From: an uncultured Clostridia bacterium
GTDB taxonomy: Bacteria > Bacillota > Clostridia > Oscillospirales > Ruminococcaceae
Length of the DNA: 7,107 nucleotides
Direction of reading: 5' to 3'
Assembly (NCBI GenBank): GCA_947175045.1
Contig: CAMWLH010000104.1
Coordinates: 1 to 7,107, forward strand
This document shows, in pieces, positions 1-6,727 of this stretch (position 1 is its first letter; each line of letters opens with the position of its first letter). Under the pieces are notes generated by a model that saw nothing but the letters and a program-made list of their open reading frames with translations, did not search any database and had not been told where the DNA came from. The position numbers were made by a program, and so were the translations under genes.

Positions 1-71
1 GCGACAACATAATAAATCTAACAAAACAAACAGCTACGCTAAATTATCATTTATATTGTTATTCTACCACC

Positions 72-100
72 TTGACAAACAAATTGCAATGATGTATAAT
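72..100 (+). promoter_or_regulatory. Perfect-consensus sigma-A promoter of the GNAT-hypothetical-AraC operon
   Basis: TTGACA at 72-77 and TATAAT at 95-100 are separated by exactly 17 bp, a full match to the housekeeping consensus. Transcription should begin near 106-108, giving a leader of about 40 nt before the ATG at 146. An 8-bp palindrome, ATTGCAAT (83-90), lies in the spacer and could be a repressor site, but it may be chance in AT-rich DNA. The promoter lies inside the in-frame extension that begins at 56, so that upstream start cannot be used on this transcript. Confidence 0.88.
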
Positions 101-145
101 ATCAAAAAGACTGACATATCCTACTTTTTTATTCGGAGGAACTGT

Positions 146-670
146 ATGATCTGCGAGACCAAAAGACTGTATATGCGCGAGCTTCAATATTCCGATATAG
201 ACGCGTTAAGCCTTATACTGCGCGACGAGGAGACCATGTACGCCTACAACGGAGCTTTCACCGAGCGGGAGACCCTCGACTGGCTGGAAAGGCAGCTCGC
301 CCGCTACCAAAAATACGGCTTCGGCTTGTGGGCGGTAATTCTCAAGGAAAGCGGCGAAATGATAGGTCAGTGCGGACTTACAATGCAGCCGTGGAAAAAC
401 AAGGAGCTGCTCGAGATCGGATATCTTTTCAATAAAAAATACTGGCATAGAGGCTACGCCACCGAAGCGGCGCAAGCCTGCAAAAAATACGCCTTTGAAA
501 CCCTTGGCGCGGACGAGGTCTGCGCCATTATCCGCGACACGAATATTCCCTCGCAGATGGTTGCGGAGCGCAACGGAATGAAAATCATCGACGATAATTA
601 TATAAAGCATTACCGCGGGGTGGATATGCCGCACCTGCTTTATTCGGTTAAACGGGAGGATCTGTCATGA
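146..670 (+). CDS. GNAT family N-acetyltransferase, RimJ/RimL-like
   Basis: Cytosolic acetyl-CoA-dependent N-acetyltransferase of 174 residues, the usual length for a single GNAT domain. Seen: the N-terminal strand with TKRLYMRELQYSDIDAL (about 5-21), the GQCGL strand near 74-78, the acetyl-CoA loop YWHRGYATEA (99-108) and the late-fold RDTNIPSQMVAERNGM (130-145). The last two are hallmarks of the RimJ/RimL-type Acetyltransf_3 group. Family members acetylate ribosomal protein N-termini or small molecules; the substrate here cannot be read from sequence. ATG 146 was chosen over the in-frame ATG at 56 because GGAGG at 135-139 sits 6 nt upstream, homology starts there, and the promoter at 72-100 lies between the two starts. 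The stop codon overlaps the next start as ATGA, which indicates translational coupling. Confidence 0.9.
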   Translation: MICETKRLYMRELQYSDIDALSLILRDEETMYAYNGAFTERETLDWLERQLARYQKYGFGLWAVILKESGEMIGQCGLTMQPWKNKELLEIGYLFNKKYWHRGYATEAAQACKKYAFETLGADEVCAIIRDTNIPSQMVAERNGMKIIDDNYIKHYRGVDMPHLLYSVKREDLS

Positions 671-1428
671 GCGATTTGAACGGAAAGATAAGATTAAAGG
701 ATATAGTGTATGATATCACGGACTGTTACTGTTCGGCAAGCAGCCGCAACGGGGAGATACATCTGTTTCCCGATATTGACGCGGAATGCTCCGGTGAGAA
801 CGTGGAGTATGAGCTGTGCTCCGCGCGCTTGTATCACAACAACGGATTCAACACCCACGCTTCGTCTTTTGAGGAGCTTAAAGGCAAAAAATTTGTTTGG
901 GAGGGCGAGGAGAACTCCGACGGCGAGGAGGCGGGAACGCTCTGTGTGCTGGAGCACGAATTTCTGTCGGGCGGAACAATCGAGATAACCGATATAAACG
1001 ACGGCGTTATGACGGTATACTGGAGCGGTCTTGCCAACATTTACTGGTCGGAGGAATACGACAGCGATATTCCGTTTGAAGCGGAGTTTACCGTAAAGCT
1101 CCCCAAGCTGCACTATACCGTTGACGCTTTCAAGGCAACAAATGTGAAGATTGATAACGATACCCGCCTTGAGATACTGAATCTTGACGAGTTTAACGAT
1201 GAGGTAAAGCGCATTTCCGACTCCCGCAAATGGAATGATTTCAACACCGTGCTGAAATTTAAGCTGATACATCTTGGTAAAGATTATCTCGGGGAAGTCG
1301 CCTTTGCCAACGGCAAGAATAATTTCGTAACTTCCTTTGACGAGAGCTGTCCGCGGAAGGTCGCTTTCTTGGGTGTCGACTATAACCTGCGGGTAAATTA
1401 TGAGATATTTACTTTTGATATAGACTGA
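667..1428 (+). CDS. Unrecognised acidic cytosolic protein (hypothetical)
   Basis: A 253-residue protein I do not recognise. It has no signal peptide or membrane segment and is rich in Asp and Glu. The alternation of short hydrophobic strands suggests a mainly beta fold. It seems to have two parts: residues about 1-147, with GGTIEITDINDGVMTVYWSG (102-121) followed by an aromatic and acidic stretch, and about 148-253, ending in a strand-rich VDYNLRVNYEIFTFDID. Cysteines at 20, 22, 41, 51, 93 and 228 form no clear metal motif. GGGAGGA at 654-660 is a strong ribosome binding site, and the start overlaps the acetyltransferase stop (ATGA), so it is the second gene of that operon. That it is a real gene rests on this coupling, the ribosome binding site and a full-length frame. 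Its function is unknown. Confidence 0.8.
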   Translation: MSDLNGKIRLKDIVYDITDCYCSASSRNGEIHLFPDIDAECSGENVEYELCSARLYHNNGFNTHASSFEELKGKKFVWEGEENSDGEEAGTLCVLEHEFLSGGTIEITDINDGVMTVYWSGLANIYWSEEYDSDIPFEAEFTVKLPKLHYTVDAFKATNVKIDNDTRLEILNLDEFNDEVKRISDSRKWNDFNTVLKFKLIHLGKDYLGEVAFANGKNNFVTSFDESCPRKVAFLGVDYNLRVNYEIFTFDID

Positions 1429-1465
1429 CGGAAGCGGCAAGAAAAATTTTTGAAATAAGGACAAA

Positions 1466-2236
1466 ATGAAGCTACACTCACTGGGAATTGATTTCCACCA
1501 TGACAAGGATTTTCTGATCGACCGCCCCGAGGGCTCGGGGGACGATCTTATAATTATTTTCAAATCCCCCGCGGTTATATTGCAGAACGGAGTTATCCAA
1601 AGCGTTCCCGCGGACAGCGCCGTGGTGTACTCAAAGGGTGAGCGGCAGTATTACGGCGCGGCGGGAGCGGAATATATAAATCACTGGGTGCATTTCGAGT
1701 GCGACGAGCGGGATGCCTTTTTTGACAGGATCGAGCTGCCCTTTAACAGGGTGATCCCCGTTTCGGCAAGCGGCACGGAGGATATTCTTAACCTGCTGAA
1801 TATCGAGTGGGTGTCGAACGACGGAGACAACCGCGAGGAGTGCGTCGATCTTCTTCTGCGGCTGCTGCTGGCAAAGTTGGGCGGGGCGGAGGGCAGCCCT
1901 CAGAGGAATCCCCATTCCGCCGCGCTGCGGTCGCTGCGTGCGGAGATATACCGCGCTCCCGCGGAATGCAAAAGCATAGCGGAGCTTTCCGCGCGGCTGG
2001 CGCTCAGTCCCTCATATTTTCAGAATTTATACAAAAAGGAGTTCGGCGTAAGCTGCTACGAGGACGTGCTGGCGGCGCGGCTGGAGCGCGCGAAATATTA
2101 CCTCTCGGACACTTCGCTTTCCGTCAGAAGGATAGCGGAGCTTTGCGGATTTGAGAACGACACGCATTTTATGCGGCAGTTCCGCCGCCGCACGGGCATA
2201 ACAGCGACCCAATACCGCGGCGACATTCAGAAGTAG
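1466..2236 (+). CDS. AraC-family transcriptional regulator
   Basis: DNA-binding regulator of 256 residues, the common AraC length. The C-terminal part carries the two helix-turn-helix units: SIAELSARLALSPSYFQNLY (about 170-189, followed by KKEFG) and SVRRIAELCGFENDTHFMRQ (about 219-238), then the typical FRRRTGITATQYR end. The N-terminal 140 residues, with QNGVIQSVPADSAVVYSKGE (40-59) and INHWVHFE (71-78), look like the beta-barrel (cupin-type) sensor domain of AraC proteins, probably binding a small ligand. The ligand is unknown. The start has a TAAGGA-type ribosome binding site at 1456-1461. It lies 37 nt after the hypothetical gene with no promoter or terminator visible between them, so it is probably the last gene of the operon and may regulate it. 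No good terminator follows. Confidence 0.92.
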   Translation: MKLHSLGIDFHHDKDFLIDRPEGSGDDLIIIFKSPAVILQNGVIQSVPADSAVVYSKGERQYYGAAGAEYINHWVHFECDERDAFFDRIELPFNRVIPVSASGTEDILNLLNIEWVSNDGDNREECVDLLLRLLLAKLGGAEGSPQRNPHSAALRSLRAEIYRAPAECKSIAELSARLALSPSYFQNLYKKEFGVSCYEDVLAARLERAKYYLSDTSLSVRRIAELCGFENDTHFMRQFRRRTGITATQYRGDIQK

Positions 2237-2309
2237 CCGCAGACTGCACAATTTTTGACACAGAATGAAAGTTGTTATCGGGGAAATTGCAGAAAAAATC
2301 GTTTACCTC

Positions 2310-2338
2310 TTGAAAAATTTCTCGAAATATGTTAAAAT
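2310..2338 (+). promoter_or_regulatory. Promoter of the queT leader (extended -10)
   Basis: TTGAAA at 2310-2315, a 17-bp spacer and TAAAAT at 2333-2338, preceded by TG at 2330-2331 (extended -10 form, TGTTAAAAT). Initiation is expected near 2344-2346, about 155 nt ahead of the queT start. The inverted repeat AAATTTCTC (2315-2323) / GAGAAATTT (2354-2362) flanks the -10 and might be an operator, although the AT-rich setting weakens this. Confidence 0.7.
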
Positions 2339-2341
2339 GTT

Positions 2342-2374
2342 TTTGTCGGTTAGGAGAAATTTCAAACCGATAAG
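2342..2374 (+). other. Hairpin at the 5' end of the queT transcript
   Basis: TCGGTT (2346-2351) pairs with AACCGA (2365-2370). The stem can extend outward through 2342-2345 with 2371-2374, using two G-U pairs. The loop carries the self-complementary GAAATTTC. A T-rich run, TTTTGTACTTTT (2375-2386), follows, so it may act as a weak intrinsic terminator or attenuator, or as a stabilising 5' stem. ATAAG (2370-2374) can instead pair with CTTAT (2391-2395), which would disrupt the outer part of this stem. The pairing is seen; the role is inferred. Confidence 0.45.
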
Positions 2375-2454
2375 TTTTGTACTTTTCGGGCTTATGTCCG
2401 GAATTTTGCTGTGCAAAGCAATTTTGCTCTCATACAAGGGCACTACAATTGAAT

Positions 2455-2494
2455 ACGGTGTTGTCTTTGCTAACCACCGTTAAAAAACAAGGAG
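2455..2494 (+). promoter_or_regulatory. preQ1-I riboswitch overlapping the queT Shine-Dalgarno sequence
   Basis: P1 is ACGGTG (2455-2460) with CACCGT (2475-2480), six perfect pairs. The loop 2461-2474 includes CTTTG (2465-2469), which pairs with CAAGG (2488-2492) to form the H-type pseudoknot. The A-rich linker 2482-2487 lies between. By alignment from memory with the Thermoanaerobacter tengcongensis preQ1-I aptamer, C2474 just 5' of the P1 3' strand is the preQ1-pairing cytosine and T2461 the conserved loop U. The two share the tail pattern TTAA, A-run, CAAGG. CAAGG includes the first two G of the ribosome binding site GGAG (2491-2494), 7 nt ahead of the queT ATG. Ligand binding should therefore block translation initiation. 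The downstream QueT gene independently supports the call. Confidence 0.9.
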
Positions 2495-2501
2495 AATTTT
2501 T

Positions 2502-3032
2502 ATGTCAAGAAGCGAAATTTTCAACATCAGGAACCTTGCCCGTCTTGCGCTGGTAGCGGCGCTGTACGCGGCAATGACGCTGGCTGTTCCGGGGCTTTCT
2601 TTCGGCGCGATACAGTTCAGATTTTCGGAGATACTTGTGCTGCTTTGCTTTTACCGAAAAGACTACTGTGTGTCGCTGATTTTGGGTTGCTTTATAGCGA
2701 ATCTTTTCAGCCCCTTCGGTCTGTACGACATTATTTTCGGAACGCTCGCCACTGCCGTGGCGGTCATACCGATGTATTATGTGCGGAACATCTGGCTTGC
2801 GTCTGCGCTTCCCGTAATAAGCAACGGGATCATTGTCGGCTTTGAGCTTTTCCTTTGCGGAGAGCCGCTTTGGTTCAGCATGGGTACGGTAGCGTTCGGT
2901 GAGCTGGTGGTTGTTACGGTCATAGGCTGCCCGCTGTTCAGATTCGCGCTGGAGCGGAGCAAGCCATTTATGCAGGTTCTCGGCGCAGATAAGCAAAAAA
3001 TTGCACCAAGAAAACTCGCGGAGCAGAAATAA
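2502..3032 (+). CDS. queT: QueT family queuosine-precursor (preQ1) ECF transporter S component
   Basis: A 176-residue integral membrane protein with five to six hydrophobic segments, roughly 13-32, 42-64, 72-93, 97-117 and 124-146. The first helix is followed by the family signature FGAIQFRFSEILVLLCF (34-50) and GCFIANLFSPFGLYDIIFG (62-80), which I recognise as QueT. The family is the substrate-binding S subunit of energy-coupling-factor importers for queuosine precursors such as preQ1. It works with a shared EcfA/A'/T module, which is not in this window. The cells would import the precursor for tRNA queuosine modification. Length is normal. ATG 2502 follows GGAG at 2491-2494, which the preQ1-I riboswitch sequesters, so expression should fall when preQ1 is plentiful. 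The gene appears monocistronic: its own promoter lies upstream and a strong hairpin follows. Confidence 0.93.
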   Translation: MSRSEIFNIRNLARLALVAALYAAMTLAVPGLSFGAIQFRFSEILVLLCFYRKDYCVSLILGCFIANLFSPFGLYDIIFGTLATAVAVIPMYYVRNIWLASALPVISNGIIVGFELFLCGEPLWFSMGTVAFGELVVVTVIGCPLFRFALERSKPFMQVLGADKQKIAPRKLAEQK

Positions 3033-3062
3033 AAATTATCATGCGCAGAACAAAAGAAAGAA

Positions 3063-3090
3063 GCCGCCCGTTCCGAAAGGAGCGGGCGGC
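3063..3090. terminator. Bidirectional terminator hairpin between convergent queT and the hydrogenase-like gene
   Basis: GCCGCCCGTTCC (3063-3074) pairs with GGAGCGGGCGGC (3079-3090) around a GAAA tetraloop: 12 pairs on the + strand, one of them G-U. On the + strand the tail is only GGATTATATTT. On the - strand the same hairpin has one A-C mismatch, but it is followed by a pyrimidine/T-rich tail (complement of 3050-3062, TTCTTTCTTTTG), a better U-tract. It therefore most likely ends both transcripts, the - strand one more classically. Confidence 0.85.
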
Positions 3091-3107
3091 GGATTATATT
3101 TAAGCGT

Positions 3108-5036
3108 TTAAGTCTGCTCGTTGAGCACCTCGTCCGCCTTTGCTACAAGTCCGTCTATGCGCTTTGTTATATCCGTTACGTCGCCCATTGCCGAGCTGAT
3201 GTCCTCGCCGCGTCCGAGGGTCTTGGTGATGTTGCGCTGCATATTGCTTACCATTTCAAGAATATTCTGCATTTTTTCGGATATGGTTATAACTATACCG
3301 TTTACGGTATCGATATCCGCGAACACCAACGCGTTGCTTTCCTCCGCCTCGGTAACGGCGTTCTGGGAGTGCTCCGCAAGATTACGCACCTCGTCCGCAA
3401 CGACCGCGAAGCCTATTCCCGCTTCGCCCGCGCGTGCCGCTTCTATGCTGGCGTTAATCGCGAGTATGTTTATCTGCCGCGCAATATCGCTGATATTTTT
3501 CGTCATTTTTGAGAACCCGCTGACGCTCTCGTTAATAGAGCCCATCGCGCTGTTTATGTTCTCGCTGAGCAATCTCAGTTCGTCAATAACTCCCGAAAGA
3601 CCTGCGACCTCGGAGTAGTTGACATTATTGAGCTTTGCGATCCCCTCCGTAGCTCCGCTTACGCTGCCGATATTCTGCGTAAGCATGGAAACAACATTTC
3701 CAAGCTCCGCGGTTATCTGACCGATGGTCTCGTTGACCTCCTCGATATGGCGGCGGTGATTTGCAGATTCCTTAAGGGTGTATTGCGCACAGCTCTGAAA
3801 GGAGCTTGTCCCCTTGATGATAGCCTCCGCCATTCTGCGGCAGGTGGGGAATCCGCAGGCGTGGCAGTTGTAGTTTCTCTCAACCTCGGTGTTTTTGCCC
3901 ATTTTCGTGAGCATTTCGTCTATCTCGGCTTCGGTCACCTTGCGCTCGTTGAGCTGCTCCGGCTCGTAGGTTCTGATAAAGTCCGACAGCTTGAGAATTT
4001 TATCAAATTTAAGGAACGCCTTGTCTCGGTGCTTGCGGTCAAACTTGACGCGCTTGGTGCGGGCGTATTTCTCAACGCCGTTTATGATACCGCTCATACG
4101 GTATAACGACATCTGGTTGCCTATCGCGGGGCCGCTGCCGCAGCCGTGGTCGCATGAGAGCACGTCAAACACGTCGGGAAGATCGCGCCCGTCAACGCTC
4201 GAATACATATCCAGATTGTGGTAAACGCTGCCCACGCCCTCGCTGGTGATAACATTAAGGGAGGGCATTTCCAGCTCCAGGCACGCCTTGAGCCCGCCCG
4301 GACGGGGGTAGACCGCGCCCATGGCTCCGATATTCCCCGAGAACTCAAACGAGGAGCGTCCCTTGAGCTTGTCCGGGTCGCTGCCCTCGCGCTTCATAAG
4401 CTCGCCGAGCCGTTTGAAGGTCACGTTGTACTCCACAATACCCGTTTCCCTGAACTCGTCGCCCTTTGCTATGCAGGGTGACAGCGCGGCTATTTTTCGG
4501 TTCTCGCCGAGATATTTGCGCAGATATACCGCCAGACAAAGCATTGGGGAATGCACGGGCGAGAGATGAGGCAGCGCCTTGTGGCAGTACTTTTTAACAT
4601 AATTGACTATCGCGGGACAGGGCTGGGAGATTACCTTTTCGCCCTTATGCTGCTCTATGTACCGCACATGACCCCATGTGCAGATATCCGCGCCGAGCGA
4701 CACGTCGTATATTTCCCTAACGCCGTGCCTTTTCAGAAAATCCAGAACGTGCCGCCAGCTTCCGTTAAAGGAGATTTTTATTGCGGGGGCAACAATAAGG
4801 ACTATCTCCTGCCCCCTGCGCAGATCCGCCCAGAATCGCTCCGTATCGTCCTCGTAGCTTCTCGCGCTATGGCTGCACGCCTTTATGCAGGCGCCGCAGC
4901 GTATACACTTGCTGTCGTCGATATCGAAAACAGTCTTGCCGTTGCTGTCAAGCACCCATTTATTCGCCTCTATTGAGGGACATACGCGTATGCAGCTGTT
5001 GCAGGCAACGCATTTTGAGCTGTCAAAAGTGATCAT
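3108..5036 (-). CDS. Sensory-type [FeFe]-hydrogenase homologue fused to a methyl-accepting chemotaxis signalling domain
   Basis: A 642-residue soluble multidomain protein. Two [4Fe-4S] ferredoxin motifs come first: Cys 9, 12, 15, 19 and Cys 44, 47, 50, 54. The H-cluster domain (about 75-350) follows, with motif 1 SQPCPAIV (Cys140), motif 2 SPCIAKGDE (Cys188, Lys191) and motif 3 SCDHGCGSG (Cys295, Cys299). All four cysteines expected to hold the H-cluster are present. Residue 139, where catalytic enzymes have the proton-relay Cys (TSCCP), is Pro, and the bridging Met of MPC is Ser. Next is a PF04060-like Fe-S motif, Cys 391, 394, 399, 416, then a coiled-coil chemoreceptor hairpin (about 433-642) with the conserved tip [20 protein letters not shown] (528-547). 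There is no transmembrane segment or HAMP domain. Inference: a cytosolic H2 or redox sensor signalling to CheA/CheW. Catalytic turnover is possible but probably slow. ATG 5036 has only a weak GGGG ribosome binding site about 8 nt upstream. Confidence 0.9.
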   Translation of the reverse strand: MITFDSSKCVACNSCIRVCPSIEANKWVLDSNGKTVFDIDDSKCIRCGACIKACSHSARSYEDDTERFWADLRRGQEIVLIVAPAIKISFNGSWRHVLDFLKRHGVREIYDVSLGADICTWGHVRYIEQHKGEKVISQPCPAIVNYVKKYCHKALPHLSPVHSPMLCLAVYLRKYLGENRKIAALSPCIAKGDEFRETGIVEYNVTFKRLGELMKREGSDPDKLKGRSSFEFSGNIGAMGAVYPRPGGLKACLELEMPSLNVITSEGVGSVYHNLDMYSSVDGRDLPDVFDVLSCDHGCGSGPAIGNQMSLYRMSGIINGVEKYARTKRVKFDRKHRDKAFLKFDKILKLSDFIRTYEPEQLNERKVTEAEIDEMLTKMGKNTEVERNYNCHACGFPTCRRMAEAIIKGTSSFQSCAQYTLKESANHRRHIEEVNETIGQITAELGNVVSMLTQNIGSVSGATEGIAKLNNVNYSEVAGLSGVIDELRLLSENINSAMGSINESVSGFSKMTKNISDIARQINILAINASIEAARAGEAGIGFAVVADEVRNLAEHSQNAVTEAEESNALVFADIDTVNGIVITISEKMQNILEMVSNMQRNITKTLGRGEDISSAMGDVTDITKRIDGLVAKADEVLNEQT

Positions 5037-5056
5037 TGTTTCGCCCCGTTTCTTTC

Positions 5057-5086
5057 TTTAGACAATGCGCTCCCACGTTTTGTAAA
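5057..5086 (-). promoter_or_regulatory. Weak candidate promoter for the hydrogenase-chemoreceptor gene
   Basis: On the - strand, TTTACA (complement of 5081-5086) lies 18 bp upstream of TCTAAA (complement of 5057-5062). The first matches the -35 consensus at five of six positions, the second the -10 at four of six. Initiation would fall near 5050, leaving a leader of about 14 nt that just contains the weak ribosome binding site. The elements overlap the hairpin at 5066-5097. Readthrough from rny is the alternative source of transcript. Confidence 0.3.
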
Positions 5087-5097
5087 GTGAGAGCGCA
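5066..5097 (-). terminator. Imperfect terminator hairpin after rny
   Basis: TGCGCTC (5066-5072) pairs with GAGCGCA (5091-5097), extended past one wobble (G-U on the - strand) by CAC (5074-5076) with GTG (5087-5089). It begins six bases past the rny stop codon in transcript order. On the - strand the tail is TTGTCTAAAG, a poor U-tract, so termination is probably partial and some transcription may continue into the hydrogenase-like gene. The hairpin is better paired on the - strand than on the + strand. Confidence 0.6.
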
Positions 5098-5102
5098 CAG
5101 GA

Positions 5103-6710
5103 TTATTTTGCGTAGTCAATGACGCGGCTTTCGCGGATAAGATTTATCTTAATCTGACCCGGGTATTCCATTTCGTCCTCGATCTTCTTTGCGATATCCC
5201 TTGCGAGCACCGTCATGTCGTCGTCGCTGATCTGCTCGGGCTTGATCATGATGCGAACCTCACGGCCTGCCTGTATGGCATAGGATTTCTCGACGCCGCT
5301 GTACGAGCAGCAGATCTCCTCCAGCTTTTCAAGACGCTTGATATAGTTTTCGTAGTTCTCGCTTCTCGCCGCGGGACGCGCCGCGCTTATTGCGTCGGCA
5401 GCCTGTACCAGCGCCGCGATGACCGTTCTGCACTCCACGTCGCCGTGGTGCGCCTCGATAGCGTGAATGACCTCTGAGTTCTCCTTGTACTTCTTGCAGA
5501 CGTCAACGCCTATCTGAACGTGAGAGCCCTCTATCTCGTGGTCAAGCGCCTTGCCTATATCGTGCAGCAGCCCCGCTCTTCTTGCGAGAGCCGCGTCCAC
5601 GCCCAGCTCGCTCGCCATGATCCCCGCCAGATGTGCCACCTCGATAGAGTGATTAAGCACGTTCTGACGATAAGATGTCCTGTATTTAAGCCGCCCGATA
5701 AGCCGTATAAGCTCGTGGTTCAGACCGTTTACATTGGTCTCCAGAACGGCTCTCTCGCCCTCCTGCTTTATGCGGAGTTCCACCTCCTTGCGCGCCTTTT
5801 CCACCGTTTCCTCAATGCGCGCGGGGTGAATACGCCCGTCCTGAATAAGCCTTTCGAGAGCTATCCTCGCTATCTCCCTGCGAACGTGATCAAAGCAGGA
5901 CAGCGTGATTACCTCGGGCGTATCGTCGATTATCAGATCGACTCCCGTCATTGTCTCCAGCGCACGGATATTGCGTCCCTCGCGCCCTATGATACGACCC
6001 TTCATCTCGTCGCTCGGGATAGCCACGACCGAGACAGCCGTTTCGGATACCGTATCCGCCGCCAGTCTTGCGATGGCAAGGGATATGTATTGCCTTGCCT
6101 TCTCATCGCAGTCGTCCTTCAGCTTCTGCTCGTAAGCGGATATCAAAAGCGCCTTGTCGTGGTTGAGCTCGGTGTCAAGAAGCTGCAGCAGGTGATCCTT
6201 GGCCTGCTCGGTGGTAAAACCCGATATCCTCTCGAGAATATCCATCTGGCTCTGCTTGAGCTGCTCCGCCTCGGCTACCTTTTCGTCCGCCTTCTTGTGC
6301 TTCTGGTGGAGCTGATCCTCCAGTTTTTCGAGCTTGTCGTTTTTCTTGTCGAGATTCTCCTCCTTCTGCTGAATCCTGCGCTCCGAGCGGGAGACCTCGC
6401 TTCTGCGCTCCTTAAGCTCCCGTTCCGCGTCGTTTTTAAGGCGCTGAACCTCTTTTTCCGCGTTGGTGCGCAGCTTGTAGATCTCGTCCTTTGCCTCCAC
6501 AAGGGCAGTTTTCTTCATCGTTTCTGCTTTTTCTCCTGCTTCCTCAACGATACGCGCAGCCTCTTTTTCCGCGGACTCAAACTGAGCCTCGGCGGTTTTG
6601 ATGCGGTGCTGCACACCGAGCCTGAAGCAGATGAAGCCGCAGACTACCGCGCCGACAAGGAGTGCCGCTATGCCTATTATCACAGCGACAAACAGTGGGA
6701 CTGTTCCCAT
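5103..6710 (-). CDS. rny: Ribonuclease Y
   Basis: Membrane-anchored endoribonuclease that starts mRNA decay in Firmicutes, of 535 residues (family about 520). Residues 5-30 form the single N-terminal membrane helix. A long charged coiled coil (about 35-200, Lys/Glu/Arg rich) follows. The KH RNA-binding domain has the GxxG loop IIGREGRN (240-247). The HD metal-dependent phosphodiesterase domain has LNHS (His354), LLHDIGK (His383, Asp384), EAHHGD (His421, His422) and QAADAIS (Asp439). The C-terminus [16 protein letters not shown] is family-typical. All expected motifs are intact. ATG 6710 was chosen because AGGGAGG (complement of 6721-6727) lies 10 nt upstream and the membrane helix starts immediately. 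An out-of-frame ATG at 6718 is too close to the ribosome binding site. The gene has a long structured leader and its own candidate promoter, and lies 66 nt from the downstream hydrogenase-like gene on the same strand. Confidence 0.97.
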   Translation of the reverse strand: MGTVPLFVAVIIGIAALLVGAVVCGFICFRLGVQHRIKTAEAQFESAEKEAARIVEEAGEKAETMKKTALVEAKDEIYKLRTNAEKEVQRLKNDAERELKERRSEVSRSERRIQQKEENLDKKNDKLEKLEDQLHQKHKKADEKVAEAEQLKQSQMDILERISGFTTEQAKDHLLQLLDTELNHDKALLISAYEQKLKDDCDEKARQYISLAIARLAADTVSETAVSVVAIPSDEMKGRIIGREGRNIRALETMTGVDLIIDDTPEVITLSCFDHVRREIARIALERLIQDGRIHPARIEETVEKARKEVELRIKQEGERAVLETNVNGLNHELIRLIGRLKYRTSYRQNVLNHSIEVAHLAGIMASELGVDAALARRAGLLHDIGKALDHEIEGSHVQIGVDVCKKYKENSEVIHAIEAHHGDVECRTVIAALVQAADAISAARPAARSENYENYIKRLEKLEEICCSYSGVEKSYAIQAGREVRIMIKPEQISDDDMTVLARDIAKKIEDEMEYPGQIKINLIRESRVIDYAK

Positions 6711-6727
6711 CTTTTCATTCCCTCCCT

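Noticed and set aside
56..145. N-terminal extension of the acetyltransferase from ATG 56
   Set aside because: The consensus promoter at 72-100 and the ribosome binding site at 135-139 lie inside it, and the GNAT homology begins after ATG 146.
694..1563. 289-codon - strand reading frame
   Set aside because: It is antisense to the hypothetical gene and the start of the AraC gene, which have ribosome binding sites and coupling; no recognisable domain.
2255..2260. A perfect TTGACA after the AraC gene
   Set aside because: No -10-like hexamer follows at 16-18 bp (it would be around TCGGGG). The pair at 2310/2333 is much better.
2244..2292. Imperfect inverted repeat CTGC..AATTT / AAATTGCAG as an AraC terminator
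   Set aside because: The loop is about 30 nt, the stem is AT-rich with a bulge, and no T-run follows, so it is not a convincing terminator.
2265..2483. 72-codon + strand reading frame with one hydrophobic stretch
   Set aside because: It has no good ribosome binding site and runs through the queT promoter and the preQ1 riboswitch, so it is best explained as non-coding.
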